A DNA stretch of 9,643 nucleotides from assembly GCA_029856425.1 (NCBI GenBank), contig JAHQWZ010000054.1:1-9643 (forward strand). Direction: 5' to 3'. The stretch comes from Candidatus Thorarchaeota archaeon. GTDB lineage: Archaea > Asgardarchaeota > Thorarchaeia > Thorarchaeales > Thorarchaeaceae. Of the stretch, positions 1 to 6,391 are shown one piece after another (the stretch's first letter is position 1; the number at the start of each line of letters is the position of its first letter). Below the pieces are notes generated by a model that did no database searches, was not told where the DNA came from, and worked only from the letters and a program-made list of their open reading frames with translations. Made by a program: the position numbers and the translations under genes.

Positions 1-1
1 A

Positions 2-1030
2 GCTCTAAAGATTGCTTTGGAGCGATCGTTAATCACGGCTAAAACAGTGAAAGTCTTTGTAGCAAAGGTAACCGAAGAAATGCGAGCAACATCAGAGAGG
101 CTACTTGGGGAAGAAGTCAGCGGCATCATAGATTTGACACCTGAAATGCTATCCACAGGAACTTGGGAAAGCAAGGTCTTCAGACCCTACAATGTTGAAC
201 TTCAGCCAGCTTATACAAACTATGGCAAAAAGCATCCATACGCTGAGTTCAATGATTGGCTCAGAGAGATTATGATTGGCCTTGGGTTCACAGAATGGGA
301 TGGCCCATACGTAGAAACTGAATTCTGGGCTCATGACTCGTTATTCGTTCCCCAAGATCATGTGGCTCGAGAAGTCCAAGATCAATTCAGAATTACTACG
401 CCCTATGACCATGCAGATATCCGCGATGAGAAATACTATCGCGCTATCAAGGCGGTTCACGAGAATGGTGGTGATACGGGTTCCAAAGGATGGGACTGGC
501 CCTTTAGTAGAGAAATTGCCACAAGGCTATGTCTCCGGCCTCATACCACTCCCGTATCAATGAGATATCTATGGGAACATAGGGAAAGCCCTCAGAAGAT
601 GTTCATAATCGACCGCAATTTCAGATCAGAAACTCTGAGCGCTACACATGCTCAGGAGTTTGATCAGTGCGAGGGTATCATTATGGATAAGGGTCTTACT
701 TTGAGAGACCTCCTTGGATATTTGAAGTCCATATGCAGTGCAGTGGGCATTAAGAAGCTGAGGTTCAAGCCAGGCCAGTTCCCTTTCACTGAACCAAGCG
801 TGGAAACCTTTGGAAAACATGAGAAGCTTGGATGGATTGAGCTAGGTGGATCGGGGATCTTCAGACCCGAGGTCACATATCCACTTGGGATAAGGGATAC
901 TGTATTGGCGTGGGGAATAGGTTCGGGTCGACTCTACATGGCAGCTATGGGTATCAATGACATCAGGGACCTATTCTCAAGGGATCTCAATTGGCTTAGA
1001 AAGAGTAGCTTTGTCAGAGAGGTGGCGTAG
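2..1030 (+). CDS. pheS: Phenylalanine--tRNA ligase alpha subunit, 5'-truncated by window edge
   Basis: This is the catalytic subunit of the alpha2-beta2 cytosolic enzyme that charges tRNA-Phe with phenylalanine. The reading frame is open from base 2, so 342 codons of the C-terminal part are present; archaeal PheS is usually near 500 residues, so the N-terminal tRNA-binding region lies upstream. The TTG at 17 is inside the gene and is not its start. Recognisable class II synthetase parts are the FRPYNV and GKKHPY entry segment (nt 188-250), the EFWAHDSLF and PQDH stretch (about nt 320-362), motif 2 around FRSETLSATHAQEF (nt 620-661), the Phe-pocket stretch FPFTEPSVE (nt 779-805), and SGIFRPEV (nt 851-874) leading to motif 3 at about nt 914-934. 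Motif 3 reads GIGSGRL, with Gly where most relatives have Glu or Asp before the invariant Arg. The stop codon directly abuts the pheT start, indicating one transcript and tight coupling. Confidence 0.96.
   Translation, partial: ALKIALERSLITAKTVKVFVAKVTEEMRATSERLLGEEVSGIIDLTPEMLSTGTWESKVFRPYNVELQPAYTNYGKKHPYAEFNDWLREIMIGLGFTEWDGPYVETEFWAHDSLFVPQDHVAREVQDQFRITTPYDHADIRDEKYYRAIKAVHENGGDTGSKGWDWPFSREIATRLCLRPHTTPVSMRYLWEHRESPQKMFIIDRNFRSETLSATHAQEFDQCEGIIMDKGLTLRDLLGYLKSICSAVGIKKLRFKPGQFPFTEPSVETFGKHEKLGWIELGGSGIFRPEVTYPLGIRDTVLAWGIGSGRLYMAAMGINDIRDLFSRDLNWLRKSSFVREVA
1018..1025 (+). promoter_or_regulatory. Shine-Dalgarno site for pheT inside the pheS 3' end
   Basis: AGAGGTGG sits 5 nt before the pheT ATG and overlaps the last codons of pheS. 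It matches the archaeal 16S 3' end and supports ATG 1031 as the start of pheT, with translation coupled to pheS. Confidence 0.65.
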
Positions 1031-2695
1031 ATGATAGTGGAATGTAGAATCGATGACCTGCTTAATCTAATTGGTAGGAAGTTACCACTAGAGAAGCTAG
1101 AAGACACCCTCTTTTTGATTAAAGCTGAGGTCGAAAGGGCGGAGGGAAACATTATCGAGGTAGAGGTGAACCCTGACCGCCAAGATATGCTTTCAACTGA
1201 GGGAATCGCGAGGGCCGTCCGAGCATTTCTGCGCATTGAAACAGGACTCAGGAAATATCCTGTCAAGAAATCCGGCTTGCAGGCGATAGTCAAGCCGGGC
1301 CTCTCAAAGATACGACCGTACCTCTCGTGCTCGATAGTTCGAGGAGTGGAAACGGATGACGAGCTAATAAAGGAATACATGCATCTGCAGGAGGCACTCA
1401 CAGCCACTCATGGAAGAAACAGGAATAAGGCAAGCATTGGACTGTACGTGTTTGACGACATTGAATTTCCTTTAATCTATGCCCCCCGGAAACCAGAGGA
1501 CATATCATTCGTGCCCTTAGGCTACGATGTTGAGATGGATGGGCCAACTATCCTCACCGACCACGAAAAAGGGGTGGACTTTGGTTCGATAATCTCCGGA
1601 TTCAAGAAATGGCCACTGCTGTTCGACTCGAAAGGTGAAGTGCTTAGTCTACCGCCAATTATCAACAGCAACGACCTTGGTCGCATCACGACTGAAACAC
1701 ACAATATATTCGTGGAGGTGACTGGAACACACCTTCCAACTGTGAATCAAGCACTCAATATCATGACAACTTCACTTGCCGAACGAGGTGGCAAAGTTGA
1801 ATCACTCACGGTTGTCTATCCAAATGCGATGACACATGAAACCCCTGATTTTACACCTGAGCTGATGATGATCACAACAGATGAGATCAACAGATTGAGC
1901 GGTCTTGACCTTAGTATTGCTGAGATAATCGAAGCATTGGGCAGAACTGGTTATGGAGCAAAGCAACGAAAGGCTGGACAGGTGGAAGTCCAGATCCCAG
2001 GATATCGTGTTGACATTCTACATCCGGTTGATGTGATTGAAGACATAGCCATTGGCTATGGTTTTGATAGAATTGAGCCAGGTATGCCACAGACTATGAC
2101 AACGGGGAAAGCAAAGCCTGTGACGGGACTAAAGAACAAAGTGAGAGACCTAATGGTTGGAGTAGGCTATCAGGAAATCATGAGCTATGTCATGAGCTCT
2201 CCAGACCTGCTGAATGAGAAGGTGCTCAGAGACAGACCACTGGTTGTTACAGGCAATCCAAAGAGTCGAGACTATTCAGTCCTGAGGAACTCTCTCCTCC
2301 CGATTCTGCTCGCCTTTGCTGCCCAGAATCAACATGCTGAGTATCCGCAGAAAATCTTCGAGGTCGGGGAGATTGCCATACCGGATGAGATGATGGAAAC
2401 TAGAATACAGCAGATCCCGTCTGTTTGTGGACTAGTCACTGATACGACTGTCAACATCACCGACCTTGCAACTGAAATTGGATTCCTTCTCAGGAATATG
2501 GGATTGGATGGAAGGTTTGCCTATGAGAAACGAAGCGATCCCACCTTCATCAAAGGTAGAAGCGCTGACATTCTTCTGGATGGAGAACCTATTGGGTTGT
2601 TTGGGGAGGTTTCTCCGGAAGTTCTATCGAATCTTGAGCTGGGAACACCCTCCGTAGCCTTTGAGATATTCCTTCCAAGGGATGGTCACTGGTAA
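1031..2695 (+). CDS. pheT: Phenylalanine--tRNA ligase beta subunit
   Basis: This is the non-catalytic structural and editing subunit of phenylalanyl-tRNA synthetase; it pairs with PheS and, in the family, clears mischarged Tyr-tRNA-Phe through the B3/B4 domain. The 554 residues match the archaeal/eukaryotic-type subunit (about 550), which is shorter than the bacterial protein of about 800 that carries an extra EMAP-like domain and anticodon-binding end. The N-terminus contains VNPDRQDMLS (about residues 46-55), typical of the family. A B3/B4-like region follows (about 80-250, with PPIINSNDLG near 208-217). The B5 domain is at about 274-345 (PGYRVDILHPVDVIEDIAI). The catalytic-core-like fold is at about 360-554 (GNPKSRDYSVLRNSLLP; FEVGEI). 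The start is ATG directly after the pheS TAG, with a good ribosome-binding site. The gene appears intact. Confidence 0.97.
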   Translation: MIVECRIDDLLNLIGRKLPLEKLEDTLFLIKAEVERAEGNIIEVEVNPDRQDMLSTEGIARAVRAFLRIETGLRKYPVKKSGLQAIVKPGLSKIRPYLSCSIVRGVETDDELIKEYMHLQEALTATHGRNRNKASIGLYVFDDIEFPLIYAPRKPEDISFVPLGYDVEMDGPTILTDHEKGVDFGSIISGFKKWPLLFDSKGEVLSLPPIINSNDLGRITTETHNIFVEVTGTHLPTVNQALNIMTTSLAERGGKVESLTVVYPNAMTHETPDFTPELMMITTDEINRLSGLDLSIAEIIEALGRTGYGAKQRKAGQVEVQIPGYRVDILHPVDVIEDIAIGYGFDRIEPGMPQTMTTGKAKPVTGLKNKVRDLMVGVGYQEIMSYVMSSPDLLNEKVLRDRPLVVTGNPKSRDYSVLRNSLLPILLAFAAQNQHAEYPQKIFEVGEIAIPDEMMETRIQQIPSVCGLVTDTTVNITDLATEIGFLLRNMGLDGRFAYEKRSDPTFIKGRSADILLDGEPIGLFGEVSPEVLSNLELGTPSVAFEIFLPRDGHW

Positions 2696-2735
2696 TGAGG
2701 CCCGCAAGATCGCATAGCTGCCTCTGCGCAGAAAA

Positions 2736-2743
2736 GATATAAG
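2736..2743 (+). promoter_or_regulatory. TATA box of the GTPase 1-CBS unit
   Basis: GATATAAG, preceded by the purine-rich AAAA of a possible BRE, lies in the 108-bp spacer after pheT. Archaeal spacing predicts transcription starting near 2765, giving a leader of roughly 38 nt before ATG 2804. This suggests GTPase 1 is not simply read through from pheST. Confidence 0.5.
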
Positions 2744-2766
2744 AACTAGCATAAAGAGTCAGGCAT

Positions 2767-2798
2767 CAGGTGCATTGCGCACCCTGTAAAGGGGCACC
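2767..2798 (+). promoter_or_regulatory. Hairpin and alternative pairing in the GTPase 1 leader
   Basis: GGTGC (2769-2773) pairs with GCACC (2779-2783) around a 5-nt loop, and two further pairs form across a bulged C (2767-2768 with 2785-2786). A second GCACC copy (2794-2798) can take the same left arm and would then cover the end of the AAAGGGG stretch (2788-2794), the only Shine-Dalgarno-like sequence before ATG 2804. The pairings are visible in the sequence; any regulatory role is inference. Confidence 0.35.
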
Positions 2799-2803
2799 AA
2801 TGA

Positions 2804-3403
2804 ATGACGGAAGGTCCAACACCCTCAGCAGCAGACTCTTCAGACGAGTCTTCTGATGAGTTCAAGTTTAGAGTGGTTCTTTTGGGTGAGGCCGCCGTCG
2901 GCAAGACTTCACTGATTCGAAGGTTCACTGAGAACTCATTTGACGAGGATTACAAACAAACCATTGGAACCACCTTTGCCTCTAAGGATGTTAGCGTGAC
3001 TGATGATGAGGGTCAGACCAGACAGGTGCGTTTAATCGTCTGGGATATGGGGGGCCAGACAACTTATCGAGAGTTACGTAGGCAATTCATGAAGGGTTCA
3101 TCCGGAGCAATCATTGCCTATGATGTGACACGTCCTGAAACATTCATGGCCATGAACAACTGGTTCGAATCATTCCGTGAAACGTGTCCTAATGCGGCTG
3201 TTGTCATAGCCGCCAATAAGGTAGATCTTTTGGATAGCAGAATTGTGCCCGTGGAACCCGGTTTAATGTTACGTGATTGGTTTCAAGCTGATTACTATGA
3301 AACGAGTGCAAAAACAGGGGCTGCTGTCACTGATGTCTTTGATAAGCTGGGCAAGCTCGTTCTCAGACAGGCCCGAGCTGAGAAGAAAAGCTCGGAGATG
3401 TAA
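2804..3403 (+). CDS. Rab/Ras-like small GTPase 1
   Basis: This is a small GTP-binding switch protein of the Ras superfamily (199 residues), closest in look to Rab-like proteins. All five G boxes are present: P-loop GEAAVGKTS (28-36), switch I Thr in TIGTTF (T53), DMGGQ (81-85) with the catalytic Gln, NKVD (138-141) and SAK (168-170). YDVTRPETF (106-114) resembles the Rab/Ras YDVT segment. The Ras Gly12 position is Ala (A30), which could lower intrinsic or GAP-stimulated hydrolysis. The first 19 residues are an acidic, Ser-rich extension. There is no C-terminal Cys, so classical prenylation is excluded and membrane binding, if any, needs a partner. The start is ATG 2804 with AAAGGGG about 9 nt upstream. 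The CBS gene follows after 35 bp and is probably cotranscribed. It is a paralogue of the GTPase at 7515. The partner and pathway are unknown. Confidence 0.93.
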   Translation: MTEGPTPSAADSSDESSDEFKFRVVLLGEAAVGKTSLIRRFTENSFDEDYKQTIGTTFASKDVSVTDDEGQTRQVRLIVWDMGGQTTYRELRRQFMKGSSGAIIAYDVTRPETFMAMNNWFESFRETCPNAAVVIAANKVDLLDSRIVPVEPGLMLRDWFQADYYETSAKTGAAVTDVFDKLGKLVLRQARAEKKSSEM

Positions 3404-3425
3404 CTCGACAAACACGTATCCGTAT

Positions 3426-3431
3426 AGGAGG
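3426..3431 (+). promoter_or_regulatory. Strong Shine-Dalgarno site fixing a GTG start
   Basis: AGGAGG lies 7 nt before GTG 3439 in the 35-bp gap after GTPase 1. It decides the start of the CBS protein and shows that the gene is translated from a transcript with a leader, consistent with cotranscription with GTPase 1. Confidence 0.8.
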
Positions 3432-3438
3432 AACAAAG

Positions 3439-3843
3439 GTGCGGGTCCGAGACTTCATGACGTCTCTGATTGTCACATCAGAGGCTGAAACACCGGTAAA
3501 GGAAGCTGCGAGGCTTATGGCAGCTGAAGACATAGGCAGCTTAGTTGTGACCAAGAGTGATCTCCTAGCAGGAATGGTCACAAGAAAAGAAATCATCGGA
3601 GCACAGCTGTTGTCAGATGATGTTTATGAATCACTCACCGTTGAAGATGTAATGACTAGTCCTGTCATCACAATTAGCCCCGATGCTGATCTTGGCCAAA
3701 CCATTGCGGTGATGAATCAAGCTGGCGTTAAGTGTCTTCCAGTTATCGAAGGCGATTCGATAATCGGAGTTGTGACCACTAGTGATGTAATACGCGTTCT
3801 GGCTACAATGAAGCATCTTGCAGACGGCTCTTCGGTAGATTAA
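3439..3843 (+). CDS. Two-CBS-domain protein
   Basis: This stand-alone CBS pair (134 residues) would fold as a Bateman module, a type that usually binds adenine nucleotides (AMP, ADP, ATP) or S-adenosylmethionine and acts as an energy or metabolite sensor. CBS1 covers about residues 3-55 (RDFMTS ... GMVTRKEI) and CBS2 about 68-125 (EDVMTSP ... GVVTTSDVIRVL). CBS2 keeps the G-x-x-T-x-x-D ribose/phosphate-binding signature (GVVTTSD), while CBS1 has Glu instead of Asp at the last position (GMVTRKE), so the two sites may differ in affinity. There is no fused enzymatic or DNA-binding domain and no membrane segment. It starts at GTG with a strong ribosome-binding site. Its place directly behind GTPase 1 suggests a link between nucleotide status and the GTPase, but this is positional inference. 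The domain call is sure; the ligand and target are unknown. Confidence 0.93.
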   Translation: MRVRDFMTSLIVTSEAETPVKEAARLMAAEDIGSLVVTKSDLLAGMVTRKEIIGAQLLSDDVYESLTVEDVMTSPVITISPDADLGQTIAVMNQAGVKCLPVIEGDSIIGVVTTSDVIRVLATMKHLADGSSVD

Positions 3844-4080
3844 GGGGACCTTATATTGCTGGCTCATGAATAGGAATCTGTTAGAAGAAATCCAACGCCA
3901 AGTGGTGAGAGCCAGCAAGGCTTCGTTGGGTGTGGTATCTTTGATAGCAAAATACCAGATCCCTGCTAGCAACCCACCGCCTTATTCTTTGTCATCACTC
4001 TACTAAAGCGTTTTGACTGCCTAGTCCGTACGTTCTCACTTGGACAATAACTATTAGGTGAACCATCAACATTCTATCAT
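3844..4080 (+). other. Non-coding spacer with inverted repeats
   Basis: No convincing coding sequence or tRNA was found here. A perfect 10-bp inverted repeat, TTGCTGGCTC (3856-3865) and GAGCCAGCAA (3909-3918), encloses 43 nt. Fifteen bases later TGGTAT (3933-3938) pairs with ATACCA (3952-3957) around a 13-nt loop. A TATA-like CTTATATTG lies at 3850-3858, overlapping the first arm, and a pyrimidine-rich stretch (3980-3997) follows the second hairpin. It could be the 3' end of the GTPase 1-CBS transcript, a small structured RNA or an operator. No known RNA family was recognised. Confidence 0.4.
4044..4055 (+). promoter_or_regulatory. Possible TATA element of the HNH gene
   Basis: The AT-rich ACAATAACTATT lies about 26-37 nt before ATG 4081, and no Shine-Dalgarno sequence is visible in between. 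This would fit a leaderless or nearly leaderless transcript. The match to the archaeal consensus is weak. Confidence 0.25.
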
Positions 4081-4341
4081 ATGGGCAAGAAGACATACAG
4101 AGACAGCAATGGATATCTCCGCTTCAAGGATTCCGGGAAGCTAGTCCATAGATGGGTCGCTGAAAAGAAATTGGGCCGGCGACTCCGCTCTGGTGAAGTG
4201 GTTCATCATGAGAATAAGCTGAGAACGGATAATCACCCAAGAAATCTGCAGGTATTTTCGTCGAGCGCACGACATCGGGCATATCATATTAAGAAGGCAT
4301 GGAATCGAACGCGCCGACGCAGAACGAGGAAGAGGTGGTAG
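4081..4341 (+). CDS. Small HNH endonuclease-like protein
   Basis: This 86-residue protein matches the compact HNH family often found as free-standing or phage/intron-associated nicking endonucleases. Seen in order: GYLRF (11-15) and KLVHRWVAEKKLG (20-32), the usual strand and helix preceding the nuclease core; VVHHEN (40-45) with the His pair that contains the general base; DNHPRNLQVF (50-59) with the Asn that orders the metal-binding loop; and H65 with H69 (ARHRAYH) as candidate metal ligands. The tail after residue 75 is strongly basic (about eight Arg/Lys in eleven residues) and should bind nucleic acid. There is no DNA-recognition domain or terminase neighbour, so it is an orphan. Its 3' end converges, 11 bp apart, on the LRR gene. 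It may be a mobile-element remnant or a domesticated nuclease. The fold assignment is fairly secure; activity is not shown. Confidence 0.8.
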   Translation: MGKKTYRDSNGYLRFKDSGKLVHRWVAEKKLGRRLRSGEVVHHENKLRTDNHPRNLQVFSSSARHRAYHIKKAWNRTRRRRTRKRW

Positions 4342-4352
4342 AGGATATCGGC

Positions 4353-6278
4353 TCACTCTGAAACACCTTTTGCGCGACGTGGTGTTTGTTTCAGAGACTC
4401 AGCGTAAACACGTTTCAGGTATTGTTTCATATCCTCTGAAGTTGTCACTGGATATTCGATTACTCTGTCACTCGTTGTCTTGAAAGAGAGGTCAATATAG
4501 CTCAATTCCTTCTGAACCTTCTCAAGATCCCAAATAGCAATTCGCAGTGGCATCTTCATCTTTGTAAGAATCTCGAATCCATACGCGGTGAGCAGAAGAG
4601 GCTCTAAATCTACTACTCCATCTGATATTTGCACCGTTGTTTCCAGAATTTCTTCTCGACGTCGTTTGGCAATATGACTGATGAGGACGGCAGCCATACC
4701 TTCTCGCATCCGTTCGATATCCAATAGAACCGTGTTGCCTCTAGCTGCAACTTGGGTACGTAGACGTTCGACCAATATTTCATACATTTCATCAACAAGC
4801 TGTTTGTAACTGGTGACACCATTAATTGATTTAATGATGGAGACCAAGTCACCATCAAAGCCACTAAACTCCGCTATGCCTATTGCTTCAAGAAAGCTCC
4901 TCTGACCCGCGAGCTTATGGCGACCAGATAATCGGCCAAGATACTCTATCGCTGTTCCTTTTAATGCGTCCCAACCTTCTCGCTCCATTATATGTTGGTA
5001 GTCTAGCCACTGAATATTCCAATCACGGTCAGGAGATAGTTTGAGGTTCAAGTCTTCTCCCGAGAAGATTGGATCCACTGTCACTGTGACAGGAAGGTCT
5101 ATGCCAACATCAGCCCAATATTCTAGTGATATTAGAGGGCTCAGATCAATAGTCTTCAAATCATTGTTGTAGAGATCAATCTTCCCATGGACAGCTCTTC
5201 TTCCTAGTGAGGTAAGATTTACACTCGTGAGCTGATTATCGTTGAGCTCAACCTTTTCTATGGTGGTGCATGAGCTGAGAGGTGATAGGTTGATTATCTG
5301 CAACGAATTATTACTAAGCCCTAGCTCTCGCAAACATGCCACGGAAGAGAGAGCTGTTAAATCCAAAGTTTCTAGTTGGTTCCCATTAAGATGAAGGGCC
5401 AGTAAGTTATGACATGAAGCCAAGGGGTTGAGGTCTATCTCTGTTAGATGATTTTCATCTAGATGTAGCTCCTCTAGGTTCATGCATGACCCAATAGGGG
5501 TGAGATCGATGCTCCTAAGTTGATTCCAGCTTAGGTGAAGTTCAAGGAGGCTTGGGCAATGAGAGAGTGGTTTCAAATCAATATGGTTGAGGCTATTTCG
5601 ATACATCCGAAGCCGCTCAAGTTTCTGACATGAGCCTAGTGGCCCTAGATCCATCCTAACGAGTTGATTTCCTTGGAGACCCACAGAACGAAGATCTGAA
5701 CAGTGCTGCAGTGGAGAAAGGTCAATTTCCTTCAGCTGGTTCCAGCTCAAATCCAATTCTTGTAGAGAGTATAAGACACCTAGAGGTTCGAGGTCAATAC
5801 TGCGAATCTGGTTTTCGTTCAAACGTAGCTCTTTTAGATTTGAGAGAGAACCAAGTGGTGATAGATCAATAGCCTTCATCTTGTTGTTGTAGAGGTCAAG
5901 CACTTGAAGATTCGTAGATGACTTGATTTCCGAAAGCTCAATTTGTTTCAATTCATTCCAGCTAAGCCTGAGGATTTCAAGACTCTTGCATGAAGCGAGT
6001 GGAGTGAGATCTACAGTTGCCAGCTTATTTCCAAACAAGTCTAGCACTCGCAGATTGGAGCAGTCAGATAGGGGTGATAGGTCAATAGATTCCAGCTGGT
6101 TTTCTCCAAGATGGATTTCTCGGAGGCCATCTTGTTCCGCAAGAGGAGAGAGGTCAATAGCACGGATATTACGCCAGGATAGACTAACGTACTCATTATC
6201 AACTCTTGCGACTTTTTCTTCGCCCTTGATGTTGAGTAACGCCAGTTCTATCTTTGCCAAACCAGAAAACATCTCCAT
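4353..6278 (-). CDS. Intracellular leucine-rich-repeat protein with unrecognised C-terminal domain
   Basis: This 641-residue protein probably acts as a protein-binding scaffold. Residues 28-387 form fifteen uninterrupted 24-residue LRRs with consensus LxxLxLxxNxLxxIDLSPLxxCxx. The first repeat is degenerate and the last two deviate near the C-terminal end of the solenoid. Eight of the fifteen units have Cys at position 22, giving a possible cysteine ladder. No signal peptide, transmembrane segment or anchor is visible, so it is likely cytosolic, unlike many secreted LRR proteins. The C-terminal 254 residues (388-641) are not LRR. They look globular and mixed alpha/beta with helical stretches (for example SYKQLVDEMYEILVERL near 490-510), and no family was recognised. 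ATG 6278 has no clear Shine-Dalgarno sequence. LRR proteins and small GTPases are both expanded in Asgard archaea, and some LRR proteins elsewhere bind or regulate GTPases, but a link here is speculative. Confidence 0.9.
   Translation of the reverse strand: MEMFSGLAKIELALLNIKGEEKVARVDNEYVSLSWRNIRAIDLSPLAEQDGLREIHLGENQLESIDLSPLSDCSNLRVLDLFGNKLATVDLTPLASCKSLEILRLSWNELKQIELSEIKSSTNLQVLDLYNNKMKAIDLSPLGSLSNLKELRLNENQIRSIDLEPLGVLYSLQELDLSWNQLKEIDLSPLQHCSDLRSVGLQGNQLVRMDLGPLGSCQKLERLRMYRNSLNHIDLKPLSHCPSLLELHLSWNQLRSIDLTPIGSCMNLEELHLDENHLTEIDLNPLASCHNLLALHLNGNQLETLDLTALSSVACLRELGLSNNSLQIINLSPLSSCTTIEKVELNDNQLTSVNLTSLGRRAVHGKIDLYNNDLKTIDLSPLISLEYWADVGIDLPVTVTVDPIFSGEDLNLKLSPDRDWNIQWLDYQHIMEREGWDALKGTAIEYLGRLSGRHKLAGQRSFLEAIGIAEFSGFDGDLVSIIKSINGVTSYKQLVDEMYEILVERLRTQVAARGNTVLLDIERMREGMAAVLISHIAKRRREEILETTVQISDGVVDLEPLLLTAYGFEILTKMKMPLRIAIWDLEKVQKELSYIDLSFKTTSDRVIEYPVTTSEDMKQYLKRVYAESLKQTPRRAKGVSE
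5118..6197 (-). repeat. Fifteen 72-bp tandem units encoding the LRR solenoid
   Basis: The coding sequence repeats with a strict 72-bp period and no insertion or deletion. On the plus strand a recurring core close to GAGGTCAATAG, the reverse complement of the Ile-Asp-Leu codons, recurs every 72 bp, for example near 6150, 6078 and 6006. Units differ strongly outside the structural positions, so the array is old rather than a recent expansion. Confidence 0.88.
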
Positions 6279-6296
6279 ATCTTGATATCCGATCTA

Positions 6297-6307
6297 GGTA
6301 TTTGCTT
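6297..6307 (-). promoter_or_regulatory. Possible TATA element of the LRR gene
   Basis: Read on the minus strand, AAGCAAATACC lies 19-29 nt before ATG 6278, where a TATA box would sit for a leaderless transcript. The same 11-mer with one change precedes the minus-strand gene at 7358. The consensus match is modest. Confidence 0.3.
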
Positions 6308-6362
6308 TTAGCTTTGAACCCTCATTAGCTGAGTGGTTTGTCATGAATCCATGTGGAGTTCA

Positions 6363-6377
6363 TTTATTTTCTATTTA
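6363..6377 (+). promoter_or_regulatory. AT-rich promoter element of the 56-residue gene
   Basis: TTTATTTTCTATTTA lies 15-29 nt before ATG 6392, and no Shine-Dalgarno sequence intervenes. A TATA box here would start transcription close to the ATG, favouring a leaderless mRNA and that ATG over the upstream in-frame GTG at 6353, which overlaps the promoter element. Confidence 0.4.
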
Positions 6378-6391
6378 TCCTAACAACCATC

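Noticed and set aside
17..19. TTG as the start of the first synthetase gene
   Set aside because: The frame is open upstream to the window edge, and the encoded segment is internal to PheS; about 160 more residues are expected before it.
934..1407. 157-codon minus-strand frame across the pheS-pheT junction
   Set aside because: It is antisense to two certain genes; the Ser/Arg-rich product has no recognisable features.
3844..4080. tRNA gene or C/D box RNA in the spacer
   Set aside because: There is no T-loop sequence or cloverleaf, and no convincing pair of C and D boxes was found despite the inverted repeats.
5118..6197. Regular direct repeats as a CRISPR array or satellite
   Set aside because: The 72-bp period is in phase with one long frame, and the repeated bases encode LRR structural positions; spacers and repeats of CRISPR type are absent.
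5923..6285. 120-codon plus-strand frame opposite the LRR gene
   Set aside because: It is antisense to LRR repeats, Ser/Arg-rich, and has no independent start signals.
6353..6391. GTG 6353 as start of the small protein, giving a hydrophobic N-terminus
   Set aside because: The extension is encoded by the AT-rich promoter-like tract itself, and no Shine-Dalgarno sequence precedes the GTG; ATG 6392 fits a leaderless start better.
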